A stretch of 64,000 nucleotides of DNA from Bacillus pumilus (lineage in GTDB: Bacteria > Bacillota > Bacilli > Bacillales > Bacillaceae): contig NZ_CP027116.1 of the NCBI RefSeq assembly GCF_003431975.1, positions 1,054,001 to 1,118,000 on the forward strand, read 5' to 3'. The notes below the pieces were generated by a model that was not told where the DNA came from, searched no databases, and worked only from the letters and a program-made list of their open reading frames with translations. A program made the position numbers and the translations under genes. This document shows, in pieces, positions 39,802 to 48,083 of this stretch (positions within the stretch are counted from its first letter, which is position 1; the number at the start of each line of letters is the position of its first letter).

Positions 39802-42330
39802 ATGATTAGAAGGAGATCATTTAAAAGTATAGTCTTACTCATGATTGTGGTTATGTTTTCTGTTTTTCCGAAAGCGGAAGCGACTGAGGGAGGCGTAAAA
39901 ACCTTCGGTATAAATTATGATGGCTATTTAGAAATGAATGGTGAAATTCTGTACATGTCCGTTGATGGTAAACGAGAGAAAGCAACGCTAGAAGGATTAA
40001 TCCAGAAGGGGGACAAAGATCAAGAACTATTATTAGAAAGCGATATTGAAGAGAATGATAAAGGAGTTTTATCTTTTATATTCTCGTTTTTTGCTACTGG
40101 TAAAGCAAAGGCAGCAGCGCCAAAGATTGAATATAAAGGTGCTATTAATTATCGTGGTTCAGTAGTAGGGGATTTTAGAGTAGACGGTAAACAAGCATTT
40201 TGTTTTCAGCATTCAAAAGCGTCTCCTCCTACGGGATCAAAGTATAAAGAATCTGTTCCTTACGACAACGAAAAGGTACAAAGGGCTTTGTATTATGGTT
40301 GGGGTGGTCAAGGTAATATTTTTACGGATAGAAAACAAGGGATTGTAATTACTTCTTTAATACTCGATAGGCTGTATTCAAATGGTGATTCGGGAAAGAA
40401 TCTCCCTGGCTATGAAAAATTGTGGGATTTAGCCATGAATGGAAAAGATTTAAATAGAAAAGTAAGATTCACAAATACTAAACTTACTGTAGCTGTAAAG
40501 GGAAACAAGCAAGTTTCTGAAACGACGAAACTTAATGCGGACAAAGAGAATTATGTTACAGTTTCTGTTCCTAATGGTATAACTTTAGTTAATGAAACAA
40601 GTGGTAAGAAGGTAACTGAAGGCAAAATGAAAGTTTATGGGGAACAGAAAATACATCTAGAAGCTGATTTAGATAAAAAATATAATTACAGCACTGGGGA
40701 ATTAGGCAGCAACATGAAAATATTTCAGCCTTTAATAACGAAGCCTAGCGGAGGGAATACACAGGTTTTGGGTTATGGGGATTGGTATACTGACCCGAAC
40801 AACACAACATCTTTTACTGCTGTATTTAAAGTGCGCCAGAAGAAAATCAATGTGCAGCACATTGATAAATATACGGGCGATCTTCTTGAGAAAGAAAGTT
40901 ATACAAGAAACATAGGTTCGTCGTATTCATTTGCGCCTAAAGCATCTATCAATAAAGGAAAAGAAAAATTCATCCCTGTTGATCGGAAGGAGAAAGCAGG
41001 GACATTGGGCAACAAAGATGTGACGATTAAGTTTTACTATAATTTGGAGCGATCTGTGACGGTTAATTATTATGACAACCGTACAGGTGAAAAAATTAAG
41101 GAAAGTAAGAAATACAAAAAGGTGCGTGGAGAAAAGTATTCAGAAAAGCACCCTTCTATCAAAAGTGGAGAATACAAGTATCGTTATATAAGAACTGATG
41201 GAGACAAAGAAAGTGGAACGATTGGCGGCAAGAATATTGTCATCAATTATCATTATGATAAGCCATTGGCAAAGCTGTCATTTGATAAGTTGCAAATCTA
41301 CACAGCTAAATCCACAAAGGGTTTACCTGTGAAAGTTCATCTGTCTAAAGAAATGAATTATAAGACCACTTTAAAAGATTTTGAAGAAAAGAAAATCACA
41401 GTGGCTCTGTACTTGAAGGATAAGAAAATCGTTTCTAAAACATATTCTGCGAAAGAGCTGCCTAAGAAAATAGAAATGACAATACCATCTAAGGGTTTAA
41501 AGGCTGCTGTGAAAAATCTCTACACTGTAAAGTTTTTAGACTTCAACAAAAACGATTTTAAAATTGATGCTGCTGCATCCGAATTAAGTACGGATGGATA
41601 TGCAGCAAGCGAAAAAACGATCAAGGCAAGTTCATCTAACGGAAAGGAATTGTCCTATAAGGGTGTTGTCATGACAGAGAAAACACCCACAACAGGAAAA
41701 GTCTATTATGAAAGACTGGCTTTTCCATTGAAGAAAATTGAAAAAAAGAAAACAGGCTATGGATTCATGAGGGAAATTGATCTTCACTATGAAAATGAAA
41801 TTGGCGGCAGCATTAAGCCATCATTTGACTTTGAAGTTCCCACACGTTTAGTCGATAGTTATTTGGCGTACACAAAAAAAGGCGATCGTTCAATGATCCC
41901 TATGGAACAGACATCATCCACCAACAAGAAGCAAGGTGAGACGTCAGTCTATGACCTTGTGTATGAGCTTCCTCATGTAAACGTTGAGAGACACACAGGT
42001 AGTCTGTTCAGTGATGGTCAAGTGGCGAGCAAAGACAAAAGAATTGCGTATGAGCTTGTAGATGGTGGTCGTAAATTCTATTCTCCAATTTGGTCAGACT
42101 TGGGGAATTACGAAACGAAAATCAAGTCAAAGCCAATGGGTGTAAATCTGGTAAAAACGGAAGTCACCGAACAATTGGAGCTTTATGCGTCCATGTATGC
42201 TCACATGGATTCAAAGACGATTAATCAAGATGAAGTGTTGCTGAAACCTGTATATGCTGACAATCCATTTCCTAATGGTCTGCCAGAAGGATGGACTAAA
42301 AAGGATTTAGATTGGGTTATGTCTCGTTAA
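39802..42330 (+). CDS. surface protein with thioester-type domain and MucBP-like repeats
   Basis: 842 residues. Signal peptide at residues 1-28. The thioester (TQXA/TIE) type domain (about 110-220) has the candidate Cys in GKQAFCFQHSKASPP and candidate Gln in KQGIVITSLILDRLY. Two MucBP-like repeats follow: INVQHIDKYTGDLLEKE and VTVNYYDNRTGEKIKE, each ending in KD/GKN-V-I-NYHY-type strands. A C-terminal region (about 490-842) of beta-rich modules comes last. There is no LPXTG motif or C-terminal membrane segment. Thioester adhesins form covalent bonds to host or cell surfaces; on an ICE this could promote donor-recipient contact. Confidence 0.75.
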   Translation: MIRRRSFKSIVLLMIVVMFSVFPKAEATEGGVKTFGINYDGYLEMNGEILYMSVDGKREKATLEGLIQKGDKDQELLLESDIEENDKGVLSFIFSFFATGKAKAAAPKIEYKGAINYRGSVVGDFRVDGKQAFCFQHSKASPPTGSKYKESVPYDNEKVQRALYYGWGGQGNIFTDRKQGIVITSLILDRLYSNGDSGKNLPGYEKLWDLAMNGKDLNRKVRFTNTKLTVAVKGNKQVSETTKLNADKENYVTVSVPNGITLVNETSGKKVTEGKMKVYGEQKIHLEADLDKKYNYSTGELGSNMKIFQPLITKPSGGNTQVLGYGDWYTDPNNTTSFTAVFKVRQKKINVQHIDKYTGDLLEKESYTRNIGSSYSFAPKASINKGKEKFIPVDRKEKAGTLGNKDVTIKFYYNLERSVTVNYYDNRTGEKIKESKKYKKVRGEKYSEKHPSIKSGEYKYRYIRTDGDKESGTIGGKNIVINYHYDKPLAKLSFDKLQIYTAKSTKGLPVKVHLSKEMNYKTTLKDFEEKKITVALYLKDKKIVSKTYSAKELPKKIEMTIPSKGLKAAVKNLYTVKFLDFNKNDFKIDAAASELSTDGYAASEKTIKASSSNGKELSYKGVVMTEKTPTTGKVYYERLAFPLKKIEKKKTGYGFMREIDLHYENEIGGSIKPSFDFEVPTRLVDSYLAYTKKGDRSMIPMEQTSSTNKKQGETSVYDLVYELPHVNVERHTGSLFSDGQVASKDKRIAYELVDGGRKFYSPIWSDLGNYETKIKSKPMGVNLVKTEVTEQLELYASMYAHMDSKTINQDEVLLKPVYADNPFPNGLPEGWTKKDLDWVMSR

Positions 42331-42346
42331 ACTCTAACCACTATTA

Positions 42347-42517
42347 AACACAGGTGATGCGATTAAGGCTTGTGTCAACGGTACCGGAACGTAGTGAGGA
42401 TAAGGAGTTGAAACAATCAGCGCCCCCAAACCCTTTTAATGTCTCAAAAGGTTATCACACCTTTTGAGCTGCCTACCGGCGAGGGAGTCCCCCGAAGAAT
42501 CGGGGGAATAGGGGGAT
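42347..42517 (+). other. putative single-strand origin, copy 2 (sso2)
   Basis: Near-identical to the unit at 38,088: same ACACA/TGTGT, CTCAAAAGGT/ACCTTTTGAG and GTCCCCC/GGGGGA hairpins and same order. Differences are concentrated in loops and outer arms (compensated changes such as CCCCATGAGTGGGG versus CCCCGAAGAATCGGGG). Preserved structure with changed sequence argues for selection on folding. Two origins are also reported for ICEBs1. Confidence 0.6.
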
Positions 42518-42546
42518 GATTATTTGTAGAAATTAGGTGTTTATGG

Positions 42547-42789
42547 TTGGATAAATTACTAATAGTGATTGAAAGAATTGTTAGTGTTATTTTTTGGAGT
42601 GCAACTTATTTATTGTGGTCAATTCCCATATTTATAATGTTGTATCAATCTGTGTTTGAAAAAAATTATTTATTTGCATTCACTAGTCTATTTCTTTTTG
42701 CTATTCTGACAAGCGTTTATGTGGTGAAGTTCTACGAAGACGTTATATTAAAAAAGAAACAGCAAATAGAGTGTAATCTAAATGAATGA
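42547..42789 (+). CDS. small two-helix membrane protein
   Basis: 80 residues from TTG 42547. Two membrane segments (VSVIFWSATYLLWSIPIFIML and YLFAFTSLFLFAILTSVYVV) and a charged tail. It lies between sso2 and the repeated terminator. Unknown function. Confidence 0.5.
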   Translation: MDKLLIVIERIVSVIFWSATYLLWSIPIFIMLYQSVFEKNYLFAFTSLFLFAILTSVYVVKFYEDVILKKKQQIECNLNE

Positions 42790-42793
42790 TTTA

Positions 42794-42827
42794 AAAGGAT
42801 AGTCAAAAGACTGTCCTTTTTTGTTTC
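42794..42827 (+). terminator. terminator of the sso2 module
   Basis: Same hairpin as at 38,376 (AAGGATAGTC / GACTGTCCTT with TTTTTG), so the whole sso-small gene-terminator unit appears duplicated. Confidence 0.75.
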
Positions 42828-42847
42828 TAAAAAAAGGAGGAATAAGA

Positions 42848-43126
42848 ATGTTAAATGTGTTATTGGAAAACCCTACGCACTTTGATGAAGATTTTGCAGA
42901 GATTGAAAAGAAAGCAGGTAATATAACTGAAAGTATCTGGCAGGAGGTAGGCCAACAAATAATGTTCTCTAAAGTCATTGAAGAAAGTATTACGGTTCAT
43001 AAGAAAATTATGTTGGAAGGTAAAGAAAGTAATCTGAAAGTAGATTTCCAAGTTAAGCCTCCAGAAGACAGGGGCGAAGAAATGTATGTCGGTGTCATCT
43101 ATTCTGGTCATGAAGTCCAAAAATAA
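42848..43126 (+). CDS. small ICE protein, family member 1
   Basis: 92 residues, acidic. The end (HKKIMLEGKESNLKVDFQV, then PPEDRGEEMYVGVIYSGHE) is strongly similar to the next gene. AAAGGAGG precedes ATG 42848. No known family. It is the first of four consecutive genes for proteins of about 90-110 residues that begin with a similar F/L-xx-E-L-xx-I/V pattern, which suggests amplification and divergence. Confidence 0.65.
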   Translation: MLNVLLENPTHFDEDFAEIEKKAGNITESIWQEVGQQIMFSKVIEESITVHKKIMLEGKESNLKVDFQVKPPEDRGEEMYVGVIYSGHEVQK

Positions 43127-43146
43127 TCTTTAAAAGGAGAAAAACA

Positions 43147-43430
43147 ATGATTTTAAATTTTGCTAACGGTTTACAATTTGCTGGTGAATTAAGAGAGATT
43201 GAAAAAAAGCAAAAATTGCATGGGAAAGTATTTGGTTGGAAGCAAGGGAGCGCATTAGGTTTGCTAGGACGATTGAAGAACTGTTGGGAACGATTTCTGT
43301 TAGGAAGAAAATTGAAATTGATGGAAAGGAATCTATTTTGAAAGTGGATTTTGAAGTCCAGTTTCCAGAAGAAAGAGACGGAGAAACATACGTTGATGTT
43401 TTTTATCAGGGGTTTGAACTGCAAGAATAA
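43147..43430 (+). CDS. small ICE protein, family member 2, requiring a -1 frameshift
   Basis: From ATG 43147 (AAAAGGAG) the frame matches member 1 up to REIEKK (codon 21), then loses similarity. The -1 frame takes it up again (AWESIWLEARERIRFA, then KKIEIDGKESILKVDFEV) to the stop at 43430. The switch falls on GAA-AAA-AAG-C, that is A-AAA-AAG, the dnaX-type slippery heptamer in correct phase (43203-43209). The fused product of about 94 residues aligns over its whole length with member 1. Either a programmed frameshift or a one-base deletion in an A run explains it. Confidence 0.65.
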
Positions 43431-43446
43431 TGAAGGGGGGATATAA

Positions 43447-43728
43447 ATGGCTTTTGTTTTTGAGAACATTACGAAATTTGAAAATGAACTAAAAAAGGTT
43501 GGGTGTACTTTCCCCAGTGGTTCATTTTTAAAGGCAGTACGTAAAAATGTAGAAGCTGGGGCGGTCTCGTTTGATGTTGGGGCAGAAATTGAAGATGGTG
43601 AAGACATTTATAAACTAAGAGTCTTCTTTTCAATAGAAGAGCCAAAAAAAGAAGTTGAAACGCCTATTGCTGCTTTGCCGATTTGCAGTTTTGATTGTTT
43701 GTGGCTTGAAAAAAAGAATGAAAATTAA
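43447..43728 (+). CDS. small ICE protein, family member 3
   Basis: 93 residues. FENITKFENELKKVGCTFPSG resembles the N-termini of its neighbours; the middle (VSFDVGAEIEDGEDIYKLRVFFSIEEP) has the same beta-strand pattern. Ribosome site GAAGGGGGG. Unknown function. Confidence 0.6.
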   Translation: MAFVFENITKFENELKKVGCTFPSGSFLKAVRKNVEAGAVSFDVGAEIEDGEDIYKLRVFFSIEEPKKEVETPIAALPICSFDCLWLEKKNEN

Positions 43729-43751
43729 ATGTAAGTAATGGGGGGCGTAAA

Positions 43752-44081
43752 TTGAGCTATGATTTGAAAAATCAAAATGACTTGGTTAATGAGTTAGAAA
43801 GAATCGGTTGCTTAGGGTTCTATAGCAACATAATTATGGGACTCAATTATTTTCCGAAAAAAATTGATTGCTTATTCTGCTTTGGTAAAGTCATTGAAGA
43901 AATGGGAGATTACAAAAGTCATATAAAGGAGCCGGAAAATGTAGTTTTCCATTATCCTATCGTAGATAAAGATGATCGTAGGGCACGCTTAGATGTCTCT
44001 TTTATGGTTGCTCCTGTAGAAGATGCACCAGGATGTAATGAATTCATCTTTCAACATTTAGAATTGCATCAAGGTTTATAA
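43752..44081 (+). CDS. small ICE protein, family member 4 (divergent)
   Basis: 109 residues from TTG 43752 behind GGGGGGCG. LVNELERIGCLGFYSN parallels member 3 (ENELKKVGCTF), and DRRARLDVSFMVAPVEDAPG parallels the strand region. More divergent than members 1 and 2. Unknown function. Confidence 0.55.
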   Translation: MSYDLKNQNDLVNELERIGCLGFYSNIIMGLNYFPKKIDCLFCFGKVIEEMGDYKSHIKEPENVVFHYPIVDKDDRRARLDVSFMVAPVEDAPGCNEFIFQHLELHQGL

Positions 44082-44131
44082 AATCGGAAGATAAGCGTTA
44101 AAAAAATGGTTTTTGAAGGGAGGGAGGGGAG

Positions 44132-44524
44132 TTGAAAGGTGTACCATTAATTCTTCTCATGGTGGCGGTTATCCTTTTTATTGTGGGTGCGACTACTTAC
44201 TATTATGTTGCTGATTATAGGCAACATAGCATAATCGCTACAATGAATGAATCGGCACGTATAGCGAGCCTTAGAAACGTAGATAACAGCATTAGAATAG
44301 AAGAAGGAAAAGTTGAATTGTCACAGAGGGCTTTCGAATTGAATTTCGAAAGTTCTTTTAATGAGAAAAACAACGTGAAACTTGGAAAAACATCTTTCAA
44401 ATATAAGTACCTCAAAGGTACTGATGGAAAAATGAAAGCTGTGAAAATTATATTAACGGATCAAAAAAACAAAGAATATCGAACAACATTAGTTGTCGAT
44501 GAACCGAAGGGAGATCGTAAATGA
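44132..44524 (+). CDS. pseudopilin-like protein at the head of the Tad-like operon
   Basis: 130 residues from TTG 44132 behind GGGAGGGAGGGGAG. N-terminal membrane helix (PLILLMVAVILFIVGATTYYYV) with no preceding long leader, then a soluble domain beginning HSIIATMNESARIASLRNVDNS, typical in shape of TadE-like or type IV pseudopilins. It overlaps the ATPase start (ATGA), which implies coupled translation. Prepilin cleavage site not obvious. Confidence 0.55.
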   Translation: MKGVPLILLMVAVILFIVGATTYYYVADYRQHSIIATMNESARIASLRNVDNSIRIEEGKVELSQRAFELNFESSFNEKNNVKLGKTSFKYKYLKGTDGKMKAVKIILTDQKNKEYRTTLVVDEPKGDRK

Positions 44525-45750
44525 TTACTGAAATTGAGGAACAAAAGCAGTTATTGGAGGATGTACGAAAACATTTAAAACTAAACCATCCTTCGGAATT
44601 ATTAAAAGCCTTTGTCGATCTTGAAGCAAGGGGAAAAGTGAATGAGGTGGTCAAGAAAGACTTTCCTCATTTGAGTAATGAAGAATTAAAATTTGTCATG
44701 GCGGAAGTAGTTGGCTTAGGGGTCATTGAAAAGATCATTGATGAGTATGAGGGCGTAACAGACATTTCGTATAACGGTACACATCTTGACGTCATTACGA
44801 ATCAAGGGAAATTCCGTTATGGAGAAATCGAAGAATCATACATTATCAAGATCATTCAAAAATTCGCTAATGCCTGCCGCAAAGAATTTACCCGGAAAAA
44901 TCCGATCTTGGATGCTGCGTTTTCTAATTTGCGTCTGAATGCAGTCCATAAGGATGTTGCCCAATATGGCACAACAATGGCGCTTCGGGTTGTCAGACCA
45001 AAATTAGCTTTGCATCAAGAGAACTTTAAATCTTTTGCTCCAGATTATATTTTCGATTTATTGAAAGCGATAGTGGCTTCTAAATCTAATGTCACAATCG
45101 CTGGTGAAACTGGAACAGGTAAAACCGAGTTGCAAAAACTTCTGTTATCGTTTGTTGAGTACAAAGATCATATTGTCATGATCGAAGATACTCCAGAGAG
45201 CCATGCGAAAATCCTTTTTCCTGACAAGGACATTAAATCATGGATTACTAATCCTTCGATAAACATTGAAATGTTAGTGAAAGCAGGTTTAAGAAATAAC
45301 CCTGCTTGGCAGGTTGTTTCAGAGACACGAGGTCGAGAAGCATATGAAATGATGCAAGGGATTTTAACGGGTCACAGATTGATTACGACATTGCATGCTG
45401 TTAATGCTCGGGCCATACCATCAAGACTTATTAATATGATGAAAATGGGTTACGACATTGACGAAACATCTATGAAAGAGGATATTTTCCGTTATCTTAA
45501 TTTTGGGATTCATATTGAAAAAATTGAAGATGCAGAAGGACGTATGAAAAGGTATTTGAAAGAGATCGTGGAGTTTTTGCCGAATGGTGAAGTCTTGACG
45601 GTTTTTCGTTGTGATCTGACCAATAAAGGATTTGAATATGTGCCAGGTAAGGTGAGTAGCATTTTCGTAAATCGAATGATGGAAAAACGTGTGGATATTC
45701 AGCTTCAAAGCAAAATTAAAGATGGGTGGGGGGTACATGAAATTTCGTAA
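44521..45750 (+). CDS. VirB11/TadA(CpaF)-type secretion ATPase
   Basis: 409 residues. Helical N-domain (1-80), then VTDISYNGTHLDVITNQGKFR (the usual N-terminal interface), Walker A GETGTGKTE (about 195-203), Asp box VMIEDTPESH, Walker B/Glu region WQVVSETRGREAYEMMQ and His box TGHRLITTLHAVNARAIPSRL. This is the CpaF/TadA arrangement that powers Tad pilus or related pseudopilus assembly. ICEBs1 has no such ATPase; here it leads an operon with TadB/TadC-like genes. Confidence 0.9.
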   Translation: MITEIEEQKQLLEDVRKHLKLNHPSELLKAFVDLEARGKVNEVVKKDFPHLSNEELKFVMAEVVGLGVIEKIIDEYEGVTDISYNGTHLDVITNQGKFRYGEIEESYIIKIIQKFANACRKEFTRKNPILDAAFSNLRLNAVHKDVAQYGTTMALRVVRPKLALHQENFKSFAPDYIFDLLKAIVASKSNVTIAGETGTGKTELQKLLLSFVEYKDHIVMIEDTPESHAKILFPDKDIKSWITNPSINIEMLVKAGLRNNPAWQVVSETRGREAYEMMQGILTGHRLITTLHAVNARAIPSRLINMMKMGYDIDETSMKEDIFRYLNFGIHIEKIEDAEGRMKRYLKEIVEFLPNGEVLTVFRCDLTNKGFEYVPGKVSSIFVNRMMEKRVDIQLQSKIKDGWGVHEIS

Positions 45751-46549
45751 AAAGAAGCTCTATAGCTTAGAAGAAATACGCGCTATGTCTAAAGCATTTG
45801 GTCAGCCGTTACAAAAAAGGGAATATGCAAAATTCATTTTGACTCCATTCATATGTTTTGCAGGGTTCGCTTATTTACTTTTTCATTATTGGTGGGTGGC
45901 TCTTATCTGTGGTTTGATTGGTGGTTCGTATGGTTGGTTTTATCAATTACGAAGGAAAGTCAAAAATGATTATGAGAAGGAAGCGTTTCAAGAAAGAAAC
46001 AATTTTTTAAATAACATGACCCAGTTATTGACGAACGATGACATGCCGTTGGTAGAAGCCTTTTCTACATGTATCAAATACGCAGAAGGTGAGTTGAAAC
46101 GAAAGCTCATTGATCTTGAAATAACATTGGTTGATTCGGATGAAAAAGAGGTCGTGGAGGCTTTTAAAAGTTTGAGGCGTGCATATAAAAATGACGTGCA
46201 ATTCGATCAATATATAGAGCAGTTAGGAATCATGTTTGTTGAGGGGCGCACATCCATTTTGACTCTCAAAGATACAAAAGATTATCACAATAAAGTTTTG
46301 CTGAAGCAGCAAAGATTTATTGAAGATAAGAAGCAACATAAAAAAGACTTTAGAACAATGATTCTCTACTCAATAGGGTTTATTGTAGGCATTATGCTTT
46401 CATTTACCCTAAAGAAATACGTTGATATTTACGCACATGCCCTAGTGGGGATGATAGCTAATACAGTTTACTTATCTATCATTTTCTATGTCTATCATCA
46501 GTTTAATCAAAGGTATTTTGATGATGCTGTAACGGAGGTGAGAATCTAA
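45737..46549 (+). CDS. TadB-like inner-membrane platform protein
   Basis: 270 residues from ATG 45737 (GGGTGGGGGG upstream), overlapping the ATPase gene by 14 bases. Two N-terminal membrane segments (FILTPFICFAGFAYLLFHYWW and a second near 55-70), a large helical cytoplasmic region with the GspF-like FLNNMTQLLTNDDMPLVEAFSTC, and two C-terminal segments (IGFIVGIMLSF and ALVGMIANTVYLSIIFYVY). Topology and partner genes match TadB. Confidence 0.65.
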   Translation: MKFRKKKLYSLEEIRAMSKAFGQPLQKREYAKFILTPFICFAGFAYLLFHYWWVALICGLIGGSYGWFYQLRRKVKNDYEKEAFQERNNFLNNMTQLLTNDDMPLVEAFSTCIKYAEGELKRKLIDLEITLVDSDEKEVVEAFKSLRRAYKNDVQFDQYIEQLGIMFVEGRTSILTLKDTKDYHNKVLLKQQRFIEDKKQHKKDFRTMILYSIGFIVGIMLSFTLKKYVDIYAHALVGMIANTVYLSIIFYVYHQFNQRYFDDAVTEVRI

Positions 46550-46553
46550 AAAC

Positions 46554-47315
46554 ATGAAAAATGAGAAGGCGAAACAGACGGTCAAACAAAAGACGGTCTT
46601 TTCTTTTTGGGAAAAAATCGGGGAAAGTAACTTGCGTGAAATGTTGCTTTATTTGAATCCAAAATCAAGTTTTGAAAGATTTCAGAAAAAGAGATTTTTT
46701 AAAGCAGCTTCAATTTTTTTGGCTGCATTACCAGTGATCGCTTTTAAACCAGTTGTAACACTCATAGCGCTGGCTTTAGCTTGTTTCGTTTACCATATGG
46801 ACTACAGGAAAATCAAGGGCTGGTATGAGGCTGAAAAATTTCAAAGAGAGCTTGTCTTTTTCAAGTTTTCTAGGGAAGTCTATATTTATTTGCTGGAAAA
46901 CATGTCTACTGTCTATCAAGCATTTGAACGTCTGTCCTCAAGGGTAGATGAGGGTCTTTTGAAAGATGCATTGAGAAAGCTATTAATATCAATGCATGAA
47001 AAGCCTAATGACGTGCAGCCCTTTATAGATTTTGCGAATGATACAAGTGGCAGTGATAGTGCTAGATTGTTCATGCTCACTTTGTATGAGTATCAGCAAA
47101 ATTCAAAGGATGACAGCATTATCTATGAATTAGGAAAGATGACGAATGAACAATTATTCATGACAGTTGATGACATTATTGAATATAAATTGCGGAAATT
47201 CGGTACTTTCCCGACTAAAGTTGCAATGCCAGTCATGATTGTGATGATCTCATTTTTTATCACTCTATTGATAGATGGTGTGAAGTCCATCCAATTTATT
47301 AATGGAGGTGGGTGA
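46554..47315 (+). CDS. TadC-like inner-membrane platform protein
   Basis: 253 residues. N-terminal amphipathic region, membrane segments at about residues 48-82 (KAASIFLAALPVIAFKPVVTLIALALACFVYH), cytoplasmic helical domain with YIYLLENMSTVYQAFERLSS and DEGLLKDALRKLLISM, and a C-terminal segment (FPTKVAMPVMIVMISFFITLLI). The layout matches TadC, the second GspF-type protein that pairs with TadB. It is four bases downstream of the TadB-like gene. Confidence 0.6.
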   Translation: MKNEKAKQTVKQKTVFSFWEKIGESNLREMLLYLNPKSSFERFQKKRFFKAASIFLAALPVIAFKPVVTLIALALACFVYHMDYRKIKGWYEAEKFQRELVFFKFSREVYIYLLENMSTVYQAFERLSSRVDEGLLKDALRKLLISMHEKPNDVQPFIDFANDTSGSDSARLFMLTLYEYQQNSKDDSIIYELGKMTNEQLFMTVDDIIEYKLRKFGTFPTKVAMPVMIVMISFFITLLIDGVKSIQFINGGG

Positions 47316-47321
47316 TAAAAC

Positions 47322-47681
47322 ATGGTTGAAGGATCAGTAATGACGCTGTTTAAGGTTTATATTTTTTGTTTCTGCCTTGTTCTTGTTGCGGATGTGGCAA
47401 ACTATTGCATTAGGTTAAATCAAATAAATGACTTTAAGCAGTATGCAAATTACCAGATTGAAAGAAGAGGAGGATTGACCAAAGATGCGTTTCAAGCGAT
47501 TACGAAAAAGAATGAAGATTCGTATGGGGGCAGTTTTCAAATTGAAAGCAGTTCTTTGAACCAAAAGTATCCTTACGGAACTGAAATTACTTACAGTATT
47601 AAAACTACTTATCAATTTTTGATTGGTGGATATAAACAAGAGATTACAGCAAGAGGAGGGGCTTTGTCTTTGGTTAGATAA
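47322..47681 (+). CDS. TadE/pseudopilin-like protein
   Basis: 119 residues. N-terminal helix (LFKVYIFCFCLVLVADVANYCI) with a Lys just before it, then KQYANYQIERRGGLTKDAFQAI, and a C-terminal beta region (TEITYSIKTTYQFLIGGYKQE). The pattern is that of minor pseudopilins of Tad systems. It may be cleaved by a prepilin peptidase, but none is encoded on the element in this window. Confidence 0.5.
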   Translation: MVEGSVMTLFKVYIFCFCLVLVADVANYCIRLNQINDFKQYANYQIERRGGLTKDAFQAITKKNEDSYGGSFQIESSSLNQKYPYGTEITYSIKTTYQFLIGGYKQEITARGGALSLVR

Positions 47682-47694
47682 GGAGGGAGGTAGA

Positions 47695-47841
47695 TTGGAA
47701 CAGAACATATTTAGATTAAGTATTATGGCGGTTTTATTCATAGTTTTGGGTTTAACAATAATGGGTTTGAAAGATGATTATCCAAATGTAATGAGAGATA
47801 TTGAAAACTTTATCGAGCATGTCACAGGAGACATGCACTAA
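47695..47841 (+). CDS. tiny single-helix membrane protein
   Basis: 48 residues from TTG 47695 behind AAGGAGGGAGG, an exceptionally strong ribosome site. One membrane helix (IMAVLFIVLGLTIMGL) and an acidic tail. A small hydrophobic pilin or assembly factor is possible. Confidence 0.55.
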   Translation: MEQNIFRLSIMAVLFIVLGLTIMGLKDDYPNVMRDIENFIEHVTGDMH

Positions 47842-47862
47842 AAACAAAGGAGAATGATAATT

Positions 47863-48021
47863 ATGGCAGTACCAGAGAATGTGGATCGTTTTTCATGGGG
47901 AACATTAGCAGCAGTAATTGCAGGAGTAATAGGAATGGCACTTATTGCAGGGTTTACGGATTTTGTTCCATGGCTTATGGACTTTATTCAAACGAGCATT
48001 AAAGGACTCGCAAAAAAATAA
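47863..48021 (+). CDS. small hydrophobic protein, candidate major pilin
   Basis: 52 residues: MAVPENVDRFSWGTLAAVIA, then a Gly/Ala-rich hydrophobic helix, FTDFVPWLMDFIQTSI and a basic end. The strong AAAGGAG site and immediate downstream terminator suggest high expression, as for Flp-type pilins, which are this size. A classical Flp cleavage motif (G before XXXXE) is absent, so a TcpD/VirB2-like role is an alternative. Confidence 0.5.
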   Translation: MAVPENVDRFSWGTLAAVIAGVIGMALIAGFTDFVPWLMDFIQTSIKGLAKK

Positions 48022-48032
48022 GAAATGATGCA

Positions 48033-48066
48033 GGAGCAAGTCTTTCGGGGCTTGCTCTTATTTTTT
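48033..48066 (+). terminator. terminator after the Tad-like operon
   Basis: GAGCAAG and CTTGCTC stem around TCTTTCGGGG, followed by TTATTTTTT. It separates the Tad-like block from conB. Confidence 0.8.
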
Positions 48067-48083
48067 GAAAAGGAGGGTGAAAT

